This document shows positions 34,022 to 42,935 of a stretch of DNA of 47,986 bases, in pieces (the first letter of the stretch is position 1; each line of letters begins with the position of its first letter). Source of the stretch: an uncultured Gammaproteobacteria bacterium (GTDB lineage: Bacteria > Pseudomonadota > Gammaproteobacteria > Steroidobacterales > Woeseiaceae); contig CALBPI010000067.1 of the NCBI GenBank assembly GCA_937899415.1, positions 1 through 47,986 of the forward strand, given 5' to 3'. The notes under the pieces were generated by a model, which ran no database searches, was not told the DNA's origin, and saw only the letters and a list, made by a program, of their open reading frames with translations. The translations under genes and the position numbers were made by a program.

Positions 34022-34920
34022 GTCGGCGCATCGTCGACGCGCACCACCACCTCTGGGACCTCGCGGTCTGCCACTACCCGTGGCTCATGGCCAAAGGCGT
34101 GCGCCGGTTCTTCGGTGACCCGACACCCATCCAGCACGACTACGGTGTCGACGATCTGCGCGCTGATGCCGCGCCCTACGACATCGTAGCGTCGGTGCAC
34201 ATCCAGGTGGGCGTGTCGCTAGAGGACGTTGTGCACGAGACGCGTTGGCTGCAGTCGATCGGTGACGCCTACGGTTTGCCCAACGCGATTGTCGCCTACT
34301 GCGATATGGAGCGCGCCGACGCAACGCGTGTCATCGAAGAGCATGCGGCGCACGCGCGGCTTCGGGGCCTGCGCCAGATCGTCGGACGCTCCGACGCTGA
34401 GGACGCCGTAACGGGCAGCGGCAGCCTGCTCGCGGATGCGCGCTGGCGCGAACACCTGGCCGCGCTCGGTGCGCTGGGTTTGAGTTTTGACCTGCAGCTC
34501 ACACCGGGGCAGATGGCCGCAGCGGCCGAGGTGCTGGCCGAGGCACCCGACACGCCCGTGGCGCTCTGCCATTGCGGTTCACCCTGGGACCAGACTGCGG
34601 CCGGCCTGCGCGCCTGGCGCGAAGGGCTCGAGCTGCTGGCCTCGCTGCCTCAGGTGTCCTGCAAGATTTCCGGGCTCGGGATGTTCGACCATGATTGGGA
34701 TGTCGACTCGATTCGCCCCATCGTCGAGACCTGCATCGAGGTCTTCGGGCCGGCGCGCGCGATGTTCGGCTCGAACTTTCCCGTCGACAAACTGCACGCC
34801 AGCTACGCGGACGTCTGGGGTGCCTTCGAGACCATCGCAGCGCAGCTGCCGCAGGCCGATCAGGGCCTGCTATTCGGTGGCACAGCGCGCGCGTTTTACC
34901 GCATCGCGTCAGACAGCTGA
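34018..34920 (+). CDS. COG3618-type amidohydrolase (lactonase-like)
   Basis: 300 residues from a TTG in a TTGA overlap with the preceding SnoaL-like gene. The metal motif HHH after IVDA (IVDAHHHLWDL) opens a TIM barrel. HIQVGV, LCHCGSP and GSNFPVDKL (with the catalytic Asp-region near residue 260) complete the amidohydrolase_2 pattern. The family includes L-fuconolactonase, L-rhamnonolactonase, pyrone-dicarboxylate lactonase and sulfomuconolactone hydrolase, so hydrolysis of a lactone is the best guess. The 3' end overlaps the convergent aldolase gene by 25 bases. Being driven from site D links it to the LacI-like regulon. Confidence 0.87.
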   Translation: MSRRIVDAHHHLWDLAVCHYPWLMAKGVRRFFGDPTPIQHDYGVDDLRADAAPYDIVASVHIQVGVSLEDVVHETRWLQSIGDAYGLPNAIVAYCDMERADATRVIEEHAAHARLRGLRQIVGRSDAEDAVTGSGSLLADARWREHLAALGALGLSFDLQLTPGQMAAAAEVLAEAPDTPVALCHCGSPWDQTAAGLRAWREGLELLASLPQVSCKISGLGMFDHDWDVDSIRPIVETCIEVFGPARAMFGSNFPVDKLHASYADVWGAFETIAAQLPQADQGLLFGGTARAFYRIASDS

Positions 34921-35654
34921 TTGGCACCGGCCAGCAGGAAGGCGTGGTCGGACTTGAGCAGGAACAGGCTCGACCCGAGCTCGCGCCAGCGCGGCAGCTC
35001 CGACAGGTTGGGCGTGAACATGCCGACAGTCATGCCCGCATCACGGCACTGGCTGCAGATGGTCTCTACGGCTTCGATAACGGCGGCATCGTCGGGCGCG
35101 CGCTGCATGGCAACTGCTAGGTCGGCGCGGCCGACGAACAGAGCGTCAACGCCTTCCACGCGGGCAATCTCGGGTACTTGATCGAGCGCGGCCAGGTCTT
35201 CAATTTGCACAACCACGCTCGTGTGTTTGGCGCTCGCCTCGAGATGCGCGGCCATACCCAGCGTGCCGTAGCCTGCCGCACGCGGTGAGCCCGCAAACCC
35301 CCGACCGCCATCGCCAAAATGGCTGGCGCGCACGATGCGCTCGGCCTGGGCGACACTCGTGACGTGTGGCACGAGAATGCCGCTCGCGCCGCTGTCGAGC
35401 GCATTGCGAATCTCGCGCGCTGAATCGTCGGCGGTGCGGACCAGGCTCGGCATGTCGGCCGCGCGACAGGCCGCGAGACACAGGTCGGTGTCACTGCGAC
35501 CAAACGGCGCGTGTTCGCTGTCGATGGTCACGACGTCGAGCGAGGACAAGCCGAGCACCTCGGCCACGACGGGTGAGGGCGTTTTCATGAAGGTGCCCAT
35601 GATCGGCGCACCCTTTGTGAGCCGATCCCGGAAGGACACTATACGGCTGCTCAT
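34896..35654 (-). CDS. HpcH/HpaI-family aldolase
   Basis: 252 residues, typical for the class II HpcH/HpaI aldolases. TIDSEHAPF carries the conserved Glu-His pair, GRGFAGSPRAAGYG the loop that holds the substrate carboxylate, and VQIED with GRADLAV the divalent metal ligands Glu and Asp. Such enzymes cleave 4-hydroxy-2-oxo acids to pyruvate and an aldehyde, often the last step of a sugar-acid or aromatic pathway. It is the last gene of lacI - hydrolase - MetE-like - aldolase, overlapping the MetE-like gene by 4 bases (ATGA). It supports a pathway ending in pyruvate; the substrate is unknown. Confidence 0.9.
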   Translation of the reverse strand: MSSRIVSFRDRLTKGAPIMGTFMKTPSPVVAEVLGLSSLDVVTIDSEHAPFGRSDTDLCLAACRAADMPSLVRTADDSAREIRNALDSGASGILVPHVTSVAQAERIVRASHFGDGGRGFAGSPRAAGYGTLGMAAHLEASAKHTSVVVQIEDLAALDQVPEIARVEGVDALFVGRADLAVAMQRAPDDAAVIEAVETICSQCRDAGMTVGMFTPNLSELPRWRELGSSLFLLKSDHAFLLAGANQLSDAMR

Positions 35655-36796
35655 GCGCTTCCCCAGAGTTGATCGCTGGCGCGTGCTGCGCCTTCAGCCA
35701 TGCTGGCGAGCTTGGCATAGACGATGTTCTCGTCGACGGCGCCGAAGCCCGCAAAGGTCGAGAAGCCACAGTCCGTGCCTGCCATGACCCGGTCGCGACC
35801 CACGATACCGGCGTAACGGCAGATCCGCTCCGCAACGAGCTTGGGGTGTTCGACGAAGTTCGTGGTCGAGTCGAGCACGCCCGGGATCAGGACGAGGTCC
35901 TCGGGCAGGTCCGTGTTGGCGAAGACCTCCCACTCGTGCGCGTGGCGCGGGTTCGACGACTCGAACAGCAGCGCGCCGATATGCGCCTTGAGCGCGATTG
36001 GCAACACGAGCTCCATGGGCGCATCGTGGTGGTGCGGGCCCTCGTAATTGCCCCAACAGACATGCAGGCGCACGCGGTCGCGGGGGATCCCCTCGAGCGC
36101 CATGTTGAGCGCTTCCACGTGCAGCGTCGCCTGGGCTATGTAGTCCGAATCCGGTTTGCCCTTGAACATCATGTGCCGGCCCAGCCCCAGGTCGGGTGAA
36201 TCGAGCTGCAGCACAAGGCCGGCGTCGACGATGGCTTGGTACTCGGCCTTCATCGCCTCAGCCAGCGCCATGAGATAGTCCTCGTGCGTGGCGTAGTGCT
36301 GATTGGGCTGGAACAGCGCGATGACGCCCGGGGAAGCGGCGTTCATGAAGCCTTCGACGGGTGGTGCGGCGGTCATTGCCGCCCGCATGTTGTCGATATC
36401 GTCAGACGCCGGTTGCATGTCTTTGACGCGAATGGCTCCCACGCAACACGGCCGGCGGTAGGTGGGCGTTCCCCCCGAATCAGCGAGGCGCTTGAGGAAA
36501 CTCGGGTAGTCCTCAAGGTCGCTGGGTGGCTCGCGCTCGCTGTCGCCGTCAAAGCCCGTGATGCGATCCTTGATGTAAGTAGCGTAGCTGATCTTGCTCA
36601 TTTCGCCGTCGCTGACGACGTCAACGCCGCTATCGATCTGGCGTGCGACGACCGCGGCCACGGCCTCACGGATGATGCCGCCGGCGTCATCTCGCGGTTC
36701 GCCACGCTCGGCTGCAAACACCACATCGGTGACGGCCTGCGATCGGGGCAGGCTGCCCACGTGCGTGGTGAGGATGCGGTCCTGGCTCGTTTTCAT
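35651..36796 (-). CDS. MetE C-terminal-like / epoxyalkane:CoM transferase-like zinc protein
   Basis: 381 residues, half the size of full MetE and close to epoxyalkane:coenzyme M transferase (~377). It has the HVGSLPR start, LQLDSPDL, and the zinc ligands of the family: His and Cys in RLHVCWGNYEGP and Cys in GTDCGFSTFAG. The MetE N-terminal domain is absent, so methionine synthesis with folate is unlikely. Zinc-thiolate transfer of an alkyl group, or C-S bond breakage, is the family-based expectation; this is inference. It overlaps both neighbours by 4 bases (ATGA) in the lacI operon. Confidence 0.85.
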   Translation of the reverse strand: MKTSQDRILTTHVGSLPRSQAVTDVVFAAERGEPRDDAGGIIREAVAAVVARQIDSGVDVVSDGEMSKISYATYIKDRITGFDGDSEREPPSDLEDYPSFLKRLADSGGTPTYRRPCCVGAIRVKDMQPASDDIDNMRAAMTAAPPVEGFMNAASPGVIALFQPNQHYATHEDYLMALAEAMKAEYQAIVDAGLVLQLDSPDLGLGRHMMFKGKPDSDYIAQATLHVEALNMALEGIPRDRVRLHVCWGNYEGPHHHDAPMELVLPIALKAHIGALLFESSNPRHAHEWEVFANTDLPEDLVLIPGVLDSTTNFVEHPKLVAERICRYAGIVGRDRVMAGTDCGFSTFAGFGAVDENIVYAKLASMAEGAARASDQLWGSA

Positions 36797-37518
36797 GGTG
36801 TTCCTGTTGTTGTTCGAGATGACGGTTGTTCAACCAGCGCCACGAGAGCTGCAGTTACGGCAACGGGCTGTTCGAGGGTCGCGATGTGCCCGCAGTCGTC
36901 AATGACTTCAAGCCGAGCCCCCGGAATCGCATCGGCCATGAATCGATGATAGCCAACGGGGCACAACTTATCTTCGGCGCCACAGAGCACGAGCGTCGGG
37001 CAGTCGATCGTGGCGAGCGTGGTCGCACTGTCGACGCGGTCGCGCAGCGCGATTGACTGGCGCTCGAATACGTCGGGCCCGAGTTCGAGTGCCATGTCGA
37101 GCAGCAGATTGAGCAGCGCCTCATCATCGCGGTGCGACTCGGCGAGGTAGAGCGGTTTCATCGACTCGACGGCCAGCGTGCGCAGACCGCCCGACAACGC
37201 GATATCGATCTGCTCGAGCCGCAGTGACTGGCGCTCGGGTGCCTCGGCGTACGGGTTGGTGTCCAAAAGTGCGAGGTGCGTGACGCGTTCTCGCGCCTGG
37301 CGCCAGATCTCGAAGGCCAGGATGCCGCCCATTGACAACCCAACGAGCGCGAACTCTGGCGGCGCGGAATCGAGTACTTGCATCGCCATGTCGGCGAAGT
37401 TGTCGGCGCGCGTTGTATCCGCGTGCAGTGCGGGATAGGGCAGTGCATCGGTTTGCGGCGTCCACAGCCGCGCGTCGCACATCATGCCGGGCAGGTAGAC
37501 GACGGCGGGCGCCGGCAC
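36793..37518 (-). CDS. Alpha/beta hydrolase
   Basis: 241 residues starting with GTG at 37518, three bases after the LacI gene stop. The nucleophile elbow is GLSMGG (Ser at ~90), the acid Asp lies in LCGAEDKLCP and the His in DDCGHIATLEQP, giving a full Ser-Asp-His triad. No signal peptide, so it is cytoplasmic. An esterase, lactonase or C-C hydrolase acting on a pathway intermediate is likely. Its coupling to the MetE-like gene (4-base overlap) and placement after the LacI regulator point to the same catabolic pathway. Confidence 0.88.
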   Translation of the reverse strand: MPAPAVVYLPGMMCDARLWTPQTDALPYPALHADTTRADNFADMAMQVLDSAPPEFALVGLSMGGILAFEIWRQARERVTHLALLDTNPYAEAPERQSLRLEQIDIALSGGLRTLAVESMKPLYLAESHRDDEALLNLLLDMALELGPDVFERQSIALRDRVDSATTLATIDCPTLVLCGAEDKLCPVGYHRFMADAIPGARLEVIDDCGHIATLEQPVAVTAALVALVEQPSSRTTTGTP

Positions 37519-37521
37519 GGC

Positions 37522-38604
37522 CTACTCGCCGGTCTTGAGCAGCCGGGCCGAGCCGCCGCGAATGGGAATGCCCGAGAAGGCCCGCTTCTCGGGCGAGAGC
37601 TCAGGCCGCTCAATGCGTTCGAGCAGCATCGATGCCGCCGATTCCGTCATGCGCTGCACGGGCTGGCGCACGGTCGTGACGTCATAGGCCGCATAGCGCG
37701 CCGGGCCGACCCCGTCAAAACCGACGATCGAAATGTCGTCAGGCACATGCAGGCCGTGGCCTTCACGTGCCTCGTCGATGCAGCCGATGGCCATGACATC
37801 GTTGGCGGCAATGACGGCGTCGGGTACGTTGCCGCGTTTCTCGACGAGTTCCGAAAAACAGGCGCGGCCCGTCTCGTAGCCGAAGTCACCGCTGACCGTG
37901 GTGACGTCAGTGATACCGAGCTGGGTAAGCTCATTGAGGGCGCCCATCTTGCGCTCGATGCTGACGACCGAGTCCTCGGGGCCCTCGACGACGCCAAAGG
38001 ACCGGTGACCGGCGCGCACCAGTTCGTCGACCAGCCAGCGCTCGCCGGCCTCCTGATCGCACCGCACGGAGCTCACGAGCGGCTCGCGCGAGGTGCGGTT
38101 GTAAAACACGACGGGGATGTGGGCGCTCTCGATGGTGCGCAGCTGCTCGGGCGAGAACATCGCCGCCGTGATCACGCCGTCCACGCGGTACTGCAGCATT
38201 TGCTCGACCACACTGCCGGTGTCGCCCTCGCGTTCGAGCGCGAACAGCAGCACGCGCACGTTGCGTTCCGAGAACCGCTGCGTGAGCTGCACGAGCACCT
38301 CGGGGTAGTAGAGGTTGGTGAGTTTGGAGATCACCACGGCCACCATGTTGGAGCGTTGCGTGATGAGACCGCGAGCGATCGCGTTGGGCCGGTAGCCCAG
38401 TTTGTCGGCGGCGGCCATAACCCGCTCGCGCATGGCCTTCGAGGCACTGGCCCCGTCCTGGAAGACGCGGGACACCGCCGATTGCGAGACGCCGGCCAGC
38501 TCGGCGACGTCGTAGGAGGTCGCGCGCTTCTTGCCCGACTTGCTCCCTTTGTCCTTGGTTTTTCGTGTCTTGCTCATGCGCCGCGCCATGTTGCCGGCTT
38601 TCAT
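37522..38604 (-). CDS. LacI-family transcriptional regulator
   Basis: 360 residues. A basic N-terminus precedes the LacI helix-turn-helix and hinge (TSYDVAELAGVSQSAVSRVF ... LGYRPNAIARGL, ~29-82). A periplasmic-binding-protein-like effector domain (~90-350) follows. ATG codons at 38604, 38589 and 38577 are all possible starts; 38577 (MSKTRK) would give a shorter N-terminus closer to the family norm. It is the first gene of an operon with the hydrolase, MetE-like and aldolase genes, so it probably regulates itself through the palindrome at 38626-38643, and likely sites A-D as well. The effector is probably the pathway substrate. Confidence 0.92.
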   Translation of the reverse strand: MKAGNMARRMSKTRKTKDKGSKSGKKRATSYDVAELAGVSQSAVSRVFQDGASASKAMRERVMAAADKLGYRPNAIARGLITQRSNMVAVVISKLTNLYYPEVLVQLTQRFSERNVRVLLFALEREGDTGSVVEQMLQYRVDGVITAAMFSPEQLRTIESAHIPVVFYNRTSREPLVSSVRCDQEAGERWLVDELVRAGHRSFGVVEGPEDSVVSIERKMGALNELTQLGITDVTTVSGDFGYETGRACFSELVEKRGNVPDAVIAANDVMAIGCIDEAREGHGLHVPDDISIVGFDGVGPARYAAYDVTTVRQPVQRMTESAASMLLERIERPELSPEKRAFSGIPIRGGSARLLKTGE

Positions 38605-38625
38605 TGTCGCCGGATAGTAGGCAGT

Positions 38626-38643
38626 ATTGCATTCGTATGCAAT
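38626..38643. promoter_or_regulatory. Palindromic LacI-type operator (site E)
   Basis: ATTGCATTCGTATGCAAT is an inverted repeat of 7-bp arms with a 4-base centre holding CG, the usual form of a LacI-family operator. It lies between the lacI gene (start 38604) and the SDR gene (start 38656). It shares TTGCATTCG with sites B and C and TGCATTCG with A and D. Confidence 0.7.
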
Positions 38644-38655
38644 TTGGCGCCAAAC

Positions 38656-39390
38656 ATGTCTGAAAGCCTGTCAGGACAGCTCGCACTGGTCACGGGGGCC
38701 GGCCGTGGCCTGGGCCGCGCCTGTGCCGAGGGGCTTGCTGACGCGGGTGCCCGGGTTATCGCCACGGCACGCACAGCCTCAGATCTGGAGGCGCTCGCAG
38801 CCCATGATTCGGGCCGCATTGAGACCTGGACGGGCGACGTCACTGAGGACGCGTTCGTCGAGCGTGTGGCCGCGATCGAGGGTCTGTCGATCCTCGTCAA
38901 CAACGCAGGCGCCAACCGGCCGCAGTCCTTCGTCGAGGTCGACGCCGAGTCGCTGGATTTCGTGCTGAATCTGAATGTGCGCGCAGCATTTCGGGTGGCG
39001 CAGGCTGCAGCACAAGCGATGCTGCGCACGGGCGGTCCGGGCGCGATCATCAACATGTCGTCACAGATGGGCCACGTCGGCTCGCCGAAGCGCAGTGTGT
39101 ACTGCATGACCAAGCACGCCGTGGAAGGGCTCACCAAGGCCATGGCCGTTGAGCTCGCGCCGCACGGCATCCGCGTCAATACGGTCGCACCCACCTTCGT
39201 CGAGACGCCCTTGACCAAGCCCATGCTCGACAACCCGACGTTTCGCGACTTCGTGTTCGGCATGATTCCGATGGGCAAGCTGGCGTCACTTGAGGACATC
39301 GCGGCGGCCGTCATGTACCTGGCATCACCGGCCTCGAGCATGGTCACAGGCCACAGCCTGCGCGTCGACGGCGGCTGGACCGCGCAATAA
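38656..39390 (+). CDS. Short-chain dehydrogenase/reductase
   Basis: 244 residues from the ATG at 38656, only 12 bases after site E; a longer open frame extends upstream antisense to lacI but is not coding. The cofactor motif is TGAGRGLG, followed by NNAG, catalytic Ser in NMSSQMGH and Tyr-x3-Lys in YCMTK. The C-terminus ends in VTGHSLRVDGGW, the classical SDR finish. It oxidises or reduces an alcohol/ketone with NAD(P). It is the first gene of the operon SDR - symporter - hydrolase - SnoaL - SnoaL, directly under the palindromic operator. Confidence 0.92.
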   Translation: MSESLSGQLALVTGAGRGLGRACAEGLADAGARVIATARTASDLEALAAHDSGRIETWTGDVTEDAFVERVAAIEGLSILVNNAGANRPQSFVEVDAESLDFVLNLNVRAAFRVAQAAAQAMLRTGGPGAIINMSSQMGHVGSPKRSVYCMTKHAVEGLTKAMAVELAPHGIRVNTVAPTFVETPLTKPMLDNPTFRDFVFGMIPMGKLASLEDIAAAVMYLASPASSMVTGHSLRVDGGWTAQ

Positions 39391-39417
39391 CAAGAACCCT
39401 GGCAGGAACACGCGCCC

Positions 39418-41025
39418 ATGGCTGAATTCGGCACCCTGAACTGGATCATCCTTGTCACCTATGTGCTGCTGAACCTGCTGCTGGGCTGGGTGCTCAGCAA
39501 GAAGGTCGAAACGGCCGAGGACTTTTATCTCGGTCGGCGCACGACGCCCTGGTGGGCCATCGGCATTTCGGTGATCGCCACTTATGTGAGTGCGCTCTCG
39601 TTCCTGGGCGGCCCGGCCTGGTCGTACACGGAGAGCATCGCGGTCATCGCGATCCACCTGAACTACCCGATCGTGATCTTCCTCGTGATCACGATTTTTC
39701 TGCCGTTCTTCTTCAATTCAGGCGTGGCGTCGATTTACGACTACATGGAGCAGCGCTTTGGCCCCACCTCGCGCGCCGTGATCTCGGCCGTGTTCCTGGT
39801 CTCGCAGGCGCTGACCTCGGCCGCGGTGCTCTATGCGACGGCGCTCGTGATCCAATTCATCACGGGCGTCGACGTGAAGATGGCTATCGTCCTGGTCACG
39901 ATCATCGCGCTGATCTACACAATGATGGGCGGTATCACGGCTGTGATCTGGACGGATGTGATCCAGGCGGGCGTGCTGCTCGTCGGCGCGCTCATTATTT
40001 TCTTTGCGCTCATCAACAACATGCCGGCGCCGCTGGGCGAGGTGCTCGACAGCCTCAAGGCCGCGGGCAAGACGAACCCACTCGACCTGTCGATGGACTT
40101 CACGCTCGAGGCCACGGTGTGGTCGGGCGTGATAGCGATGACGATCTTCCACGTGACGGTCTATGGCGCGAACCAGATGATGGTGCAACGCACGCTGGCC
40201 GCGAAGAACATCGGCGACGCCAAGAAATCATTTCTGCTCATGGGCTTCGTCGCGTTCTTCATCTACTTCCTGTTTTTTGTGCTCGGCATTCTCTTTTACG
40301 GCTACTACGGCGGCCAGGAGTTTGAGGATGGCAACACGATTATCTTGAGCTTCGCGACCGACTACGGCTTGCCAGGCCTCATGGGCATTATCGCTGCGGC
40401 CGTCGTGGCGGCCTCGATGTCATCGCTCGACTCGGCCTTCAATTCGCTGGCCACGATTTCAACGATCGACTTCTACCAGCGCTACTTCAAGAGAGCCGAA
40501 TCACCCGAGCATTACCTGACGGTGACGCGGTGGTTCACAGTGCTCTGGGCTGTGCTTATCATCGTGCCGGCGATGCTCTACGTGAACAGCGAGGGCTCGA
40601 TTCTGCGCACGCTGTCGCAAATCGGTTCCTACTTTGTGGGCGCCAAACTCAGTATGTTCGGCCTGGGCTTCTTTTCGAAGCAGACGACAGAGAAGGGCCT
40701 GCTTGCGGGTGTCGCCGTGGGCTTTATTGTGATCTGGCTCGTGGCCACGAATACCGACATCGCCTGGCCCTGGTACTGCGTCATTGGTGGTGGTGTGAAC
40801 ATCATCGTGTCGCTCGTGGCGAGTCGCCTCATTGACGGCCGGCAGGCCGAATGGTCGGCCTACTCGATCCCGGGCCAGCAGCGCGAATTCCGCGAGAAAG
40901 GCCTGCCCGAGATGGAGAATGGCTGGTACTTGGTACCCGGCAAGATCGACCGCGTGAGCTGGTGGCTGCTTGCGTTCTTCATCTTCACGATCGTCTTCCT
41001 CTATGCGTTCGAGGCGCTGATCTGA
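39418..41025 (+). CDS. Sodium:solute symporter (SSS family)
   Basis: 535 residues with about 13 to 14 TM helices. The SSS pattern is visible: TAEDFYLGRRTTPWW near TM1-2, SVIATYVSALSFLGGPAW in TM2, MGGITAVIWTDVIQAGVL, and the sodium-site helix AAVVAASMSSLDSAFNSLATISTIDFY. The protein couples Na+ entry to import of a small organic solute such as a sugar, uronate, or organic acid. Its position in the LacI-controlled operon suggests that it brings the pathway substrate across the inner membrane after the TonB receptor has taken it across the outer membrane. The stop codon overlaps the next start by one base (TGATG). Confidence 0.93.
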   Translation: MAEFGTLNWIILVTYVLLNLLLGWVLSKKVETAEDFYLGRRTTPWWAIGISVIATYVSALSFLGGPAWSYTESIAVIAIHLNYPIVIFLVITIFLPFFFNSGVASIYDYMEQRFGPTSRAVISAVFLVSQALTSAAVLYATALVIQFITGVDVKMAIVLVTIIALIYTMMGGITAVIWTDVIQAGVLLVGALIIFFALINNMPAPLGEVLDSLKAAGKTNPLDLSMDFTLEATVWSGVIAMTIFHVTVYGANQMMVQRTLAAKNIGDAKKSFLLMGFVAFFIYFLFFVLGILFYGYYGGQEFEDGNTIILSFATDYGLPGLMGIIAAAVVAASMSSLDSAFNSLATISTIDFYQRYFKRAESPEHYLTVTRWFTVLWAVLIIVPAMLYVNSEGSILRTLSQIGSYFVGAKLSMFGLGFFSKQTTEKGLLAGVAVGFIVIWLVATNTDIAWPWYCVIGGGVNIIVSLVASRLIDGRQAEWSAYSIPGQQREFREKGLPEMENGWYLVPGKIDRVSWWLLAFFIFTIVFLYAFEALI

Positions 41026-41891
41026 TGCGCCGCTTGCGAGTCGCGCTGGCCCTCACGGTGCTGGCGGTGCAGGCCTGCGCGGCTGATGCGCAGCCGCCGC
41101 CCATGAGCATCGAGGCGCTGCGCGAGTATGACTTCGATGTGACGCTCGCGCGGGTCCGACCGCTTGAGGCCGAGGCGGGTTACTCGGCCTATCTCGTTGC
41201 CTACGAGCACGCGGGTCTGAGCCTGCACGCGATGGTGGCCGTACCCGATACCCCGGTGCCTGAGGCTGGCTTTCCCGTTGTTGTTGCCCACCATGGCTAC
41301 GTGCCTGACCCGCGCCGATACGGCATCACGAGCGAGGATGTGGATGCACGACCCGGCGACTACTACCGCTCGGTGCCCGGGCTGTTCGCGACGCGTGGTT
41401 TCCTTACCGTGATCCCCGACTACCGGGGCCACAATAATTCCGAGGGATTCGCTTTCATCGATCCGCAGGACGAGCAGTCGGTGGGCTACTACGCCGAAGA
41501 TGTCGCCGCGTTGCTCTCAGCCGTCGACCAGCTCGAGCAGGCCGATGCCGACAACGTGTTTTTCTGGTCCCATTCCATGGGCGGTAGTGTCGCGCTGCGC
41601 GTGCTGCTCGCCACCGATACCGTGCGCGCAGCGTCGTTCTGGGCCACGATGAACGTGGATGATCTTGCGGACCAGGTCGCGGCGCTCGACGGGCCGGTGA
41701 TCGTGCACCACGCCGTCGGCGACACGGCGACCCCGGCCACCAACAGCCTGAGCTTTGCACAAGCTCTGGCCGGTGCCGGGCGGCTGCACGCCGTGTCGCT
41801 GTACCCGGAGTCCGACCACTACTTTGCGTTGCCGCGCCGAGAGGCCGCCGCCGAGGCGGATGTGGCCCTGTTCCTGGAGCGCCTGCAATGA
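41025..41891 (+). CDS. Exported alpha/beta hydrolase (dienelactone hydrolase/S9-like)
   Basis: 288 residues from an ATG in a TGATG junction with the symporter gene. An export signal with a possible lipobox (LAVQAC) starts the protein, so it is periplasmic or membrane-anchored. Catalytic Ser is in SHSMGGSV, Asp in HHAVGDTATPA and His in PESDHYF. PVVVAHHGYVP and PDYRGHNNSEG form the oxyanion and lid regions of the dienelactone hydrolase/prolyl oligopeptidase-like group. It may hydrolyse an ester on the substrate before import. It overlaps the following SnoaL gene by 4 bases (ATGA). Confidence 0.87.
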   Translation: MRRLRVALALTVLAVQACAADAQPPPMSIEALREYDFDVTLARVRPLEAEAGYSAYLVAYEHAGLSLHAMVAVPDTPVPEAGFPVVVAHHGYVPDPRRYGITSEDVDARPGDYYRSVPGLFATRGFLTVIPDYRGHNNSEGFAFIDPQDEQSVGYYAEDVAALLSAVDQLEQADADNVFFWSHSMGGSVALRVLLATDTVRAASFWATMNVDDLADQVAALDGPVIVHHAVGDTATPATNSLSFAQALAGAGRLHAVSLYPESDHYFALPRREAAAEADVALFLERLQ

Positions 41892-42919
41892 CGCGCATCG
41901 CCGAGAGAAAAGCGTTCTTTGAGGACTATCGCGCGGCACTCTACGACTGCGACGCGGCAGCCTTGCCCAGACAGCTTTCCGAACTGTGCGCGCCCGATTG
42001 CGATGTGCAACTCGCCCACCCCATGGGTCGTGTGCAGGGCCCGGCGTCTCTGTTCGAGACCGGTTACGCGCCCTTGCTCGAGGCGATCCCGGATCTCGAG
42101 CGCCGCGACTATATCGTCATCGGTGCGCACGACCAGGGTCGGGACTGGATCGGTTGCGGCGGCTATTACTCGGGTGTGTTCGAGAAGCCCTGGCTCGATA
42201 TACCGGCCACGCGCCATTTCGTGCACATGCGTTACATCGAGTTCTTCGGCTTTCGCGACGGCCGCATATCGGACTTGCGCCTGCTCTGGGACATTCCGTC
42301 CGTGATGATGCAGGCGCGGGCCTGGCCCATGGCGCCGAGTCTCGGTGTGGAGTTGCTCGTGCCAGGCCCGGCGACACAGGACGGTATTGTTCGTGGCGAC
42401 AGCGAACCGGCCCACAGCGCTGCCAGCATGACGCTCGTCAACGACATGATCGATGGCCTGTCGCGGTTTGCCGAAGGCGGTGCCGAGGCCATGGGCCTTG
42501 AGCAGTTCTGGCACCCGAAAATGAACTGGTACGGCCCTGCGGGCATTGGCGCCAATCGCCGTCTCTCAGGCTTTCGGAACTGGCACCAGATTCCGTTCCT
42601 GAAGAGTCTGCCCAATCGCACCTCGGATACGAAGGCGGGCGGCTACGACTGCTACTTCGCCGACGGCGATTACGTGGCGTTCTGCGGCTGGCCCGCCATG
42701 CACGCGACGGTGTCAGGCGACGGCTGGATGGGAGTCAGCCCGTCCGACCGCGAGATCCATTTTTCGAGCCTCGATCTCTGGCGCTGTGAGAACGGACAGA
42801 TCCGTGAGAACTGGGTGCTCATTGACCTGCTCGATGTCTGGGCGCAGCTCGGGGTGGATGTCCTCGAACGCATGCGCGAGGTCACCTTCGACCGCCAGCC
42901 CATCGATTTCAAACCCTGA
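41888..42919 (+). CDS. Two-domain SnoaL/ester cyclase-like protein (copy 2)
   Basis: 343 residues, paralogous to the protein at 29465-30493. Both have two NTF2-like cone domains of the same length and share motifs along the chain: DLERRD.IV in domain 1, MAPSLG/VAPSLG at the linker start, WYGPAGIG, HQIPFL, REIHF and ENWV-ID--DV---GVDV in domain 2. The start overlaps the hydrolase stop by ATGA. The presence of two paralogs in separate operons of one regulon suggests that they act on related intermediates or form a heteromer; this is inference. No reaction can be named. Confidence 0.8.
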   Translation: MTRIAERKAFFEDYRAALYDCDAAALPRQLSELCAPDCDVQLAHPMGRVQGPASLFETGYAPLLEAIPDLERRDYIVIGAHDQGRDWIGCGGYYSGVFEKPWLDIPATRHFVHMRYIEFFGFRDGRISDLRLLWDIPSVMMQARAWPMAPSLGVELLVPGPATQDGIVRGDSEPAHSAASMTLVNDMIDGLSRFAEGGAEAMGLEQFWHPKMNWYGPAGIGANRRLSGFRNWHQIPFLKSLPNRTSDTKAGGYDCYFADGDYVAFCGWPAMHATVSGDGWMGVSPSDREIHFSSLDLWRCENGQIRENWVLIDLLDVWAQLGVDVLERMREVTFDRQPIDFKP

Positions 42920-42935
42920 ACCAAGGACACACGAC

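Noticed and set aside
35651-36796. Methionine synthase (metE)
   Set aside because: Only the C-terminal catalytic half is present and the operon is catabolic; the full MetE would be about twice as long.
37378-38655. Long plus-strand open frame in front of the SDR, antisense to lacI
   Set aside because: It is open only because GC-rich codons on the opposite strand rarely give stops. The translation has no family resemblance, while the minus strand encodes a clear LacI protein. The SDR starts at 38656.
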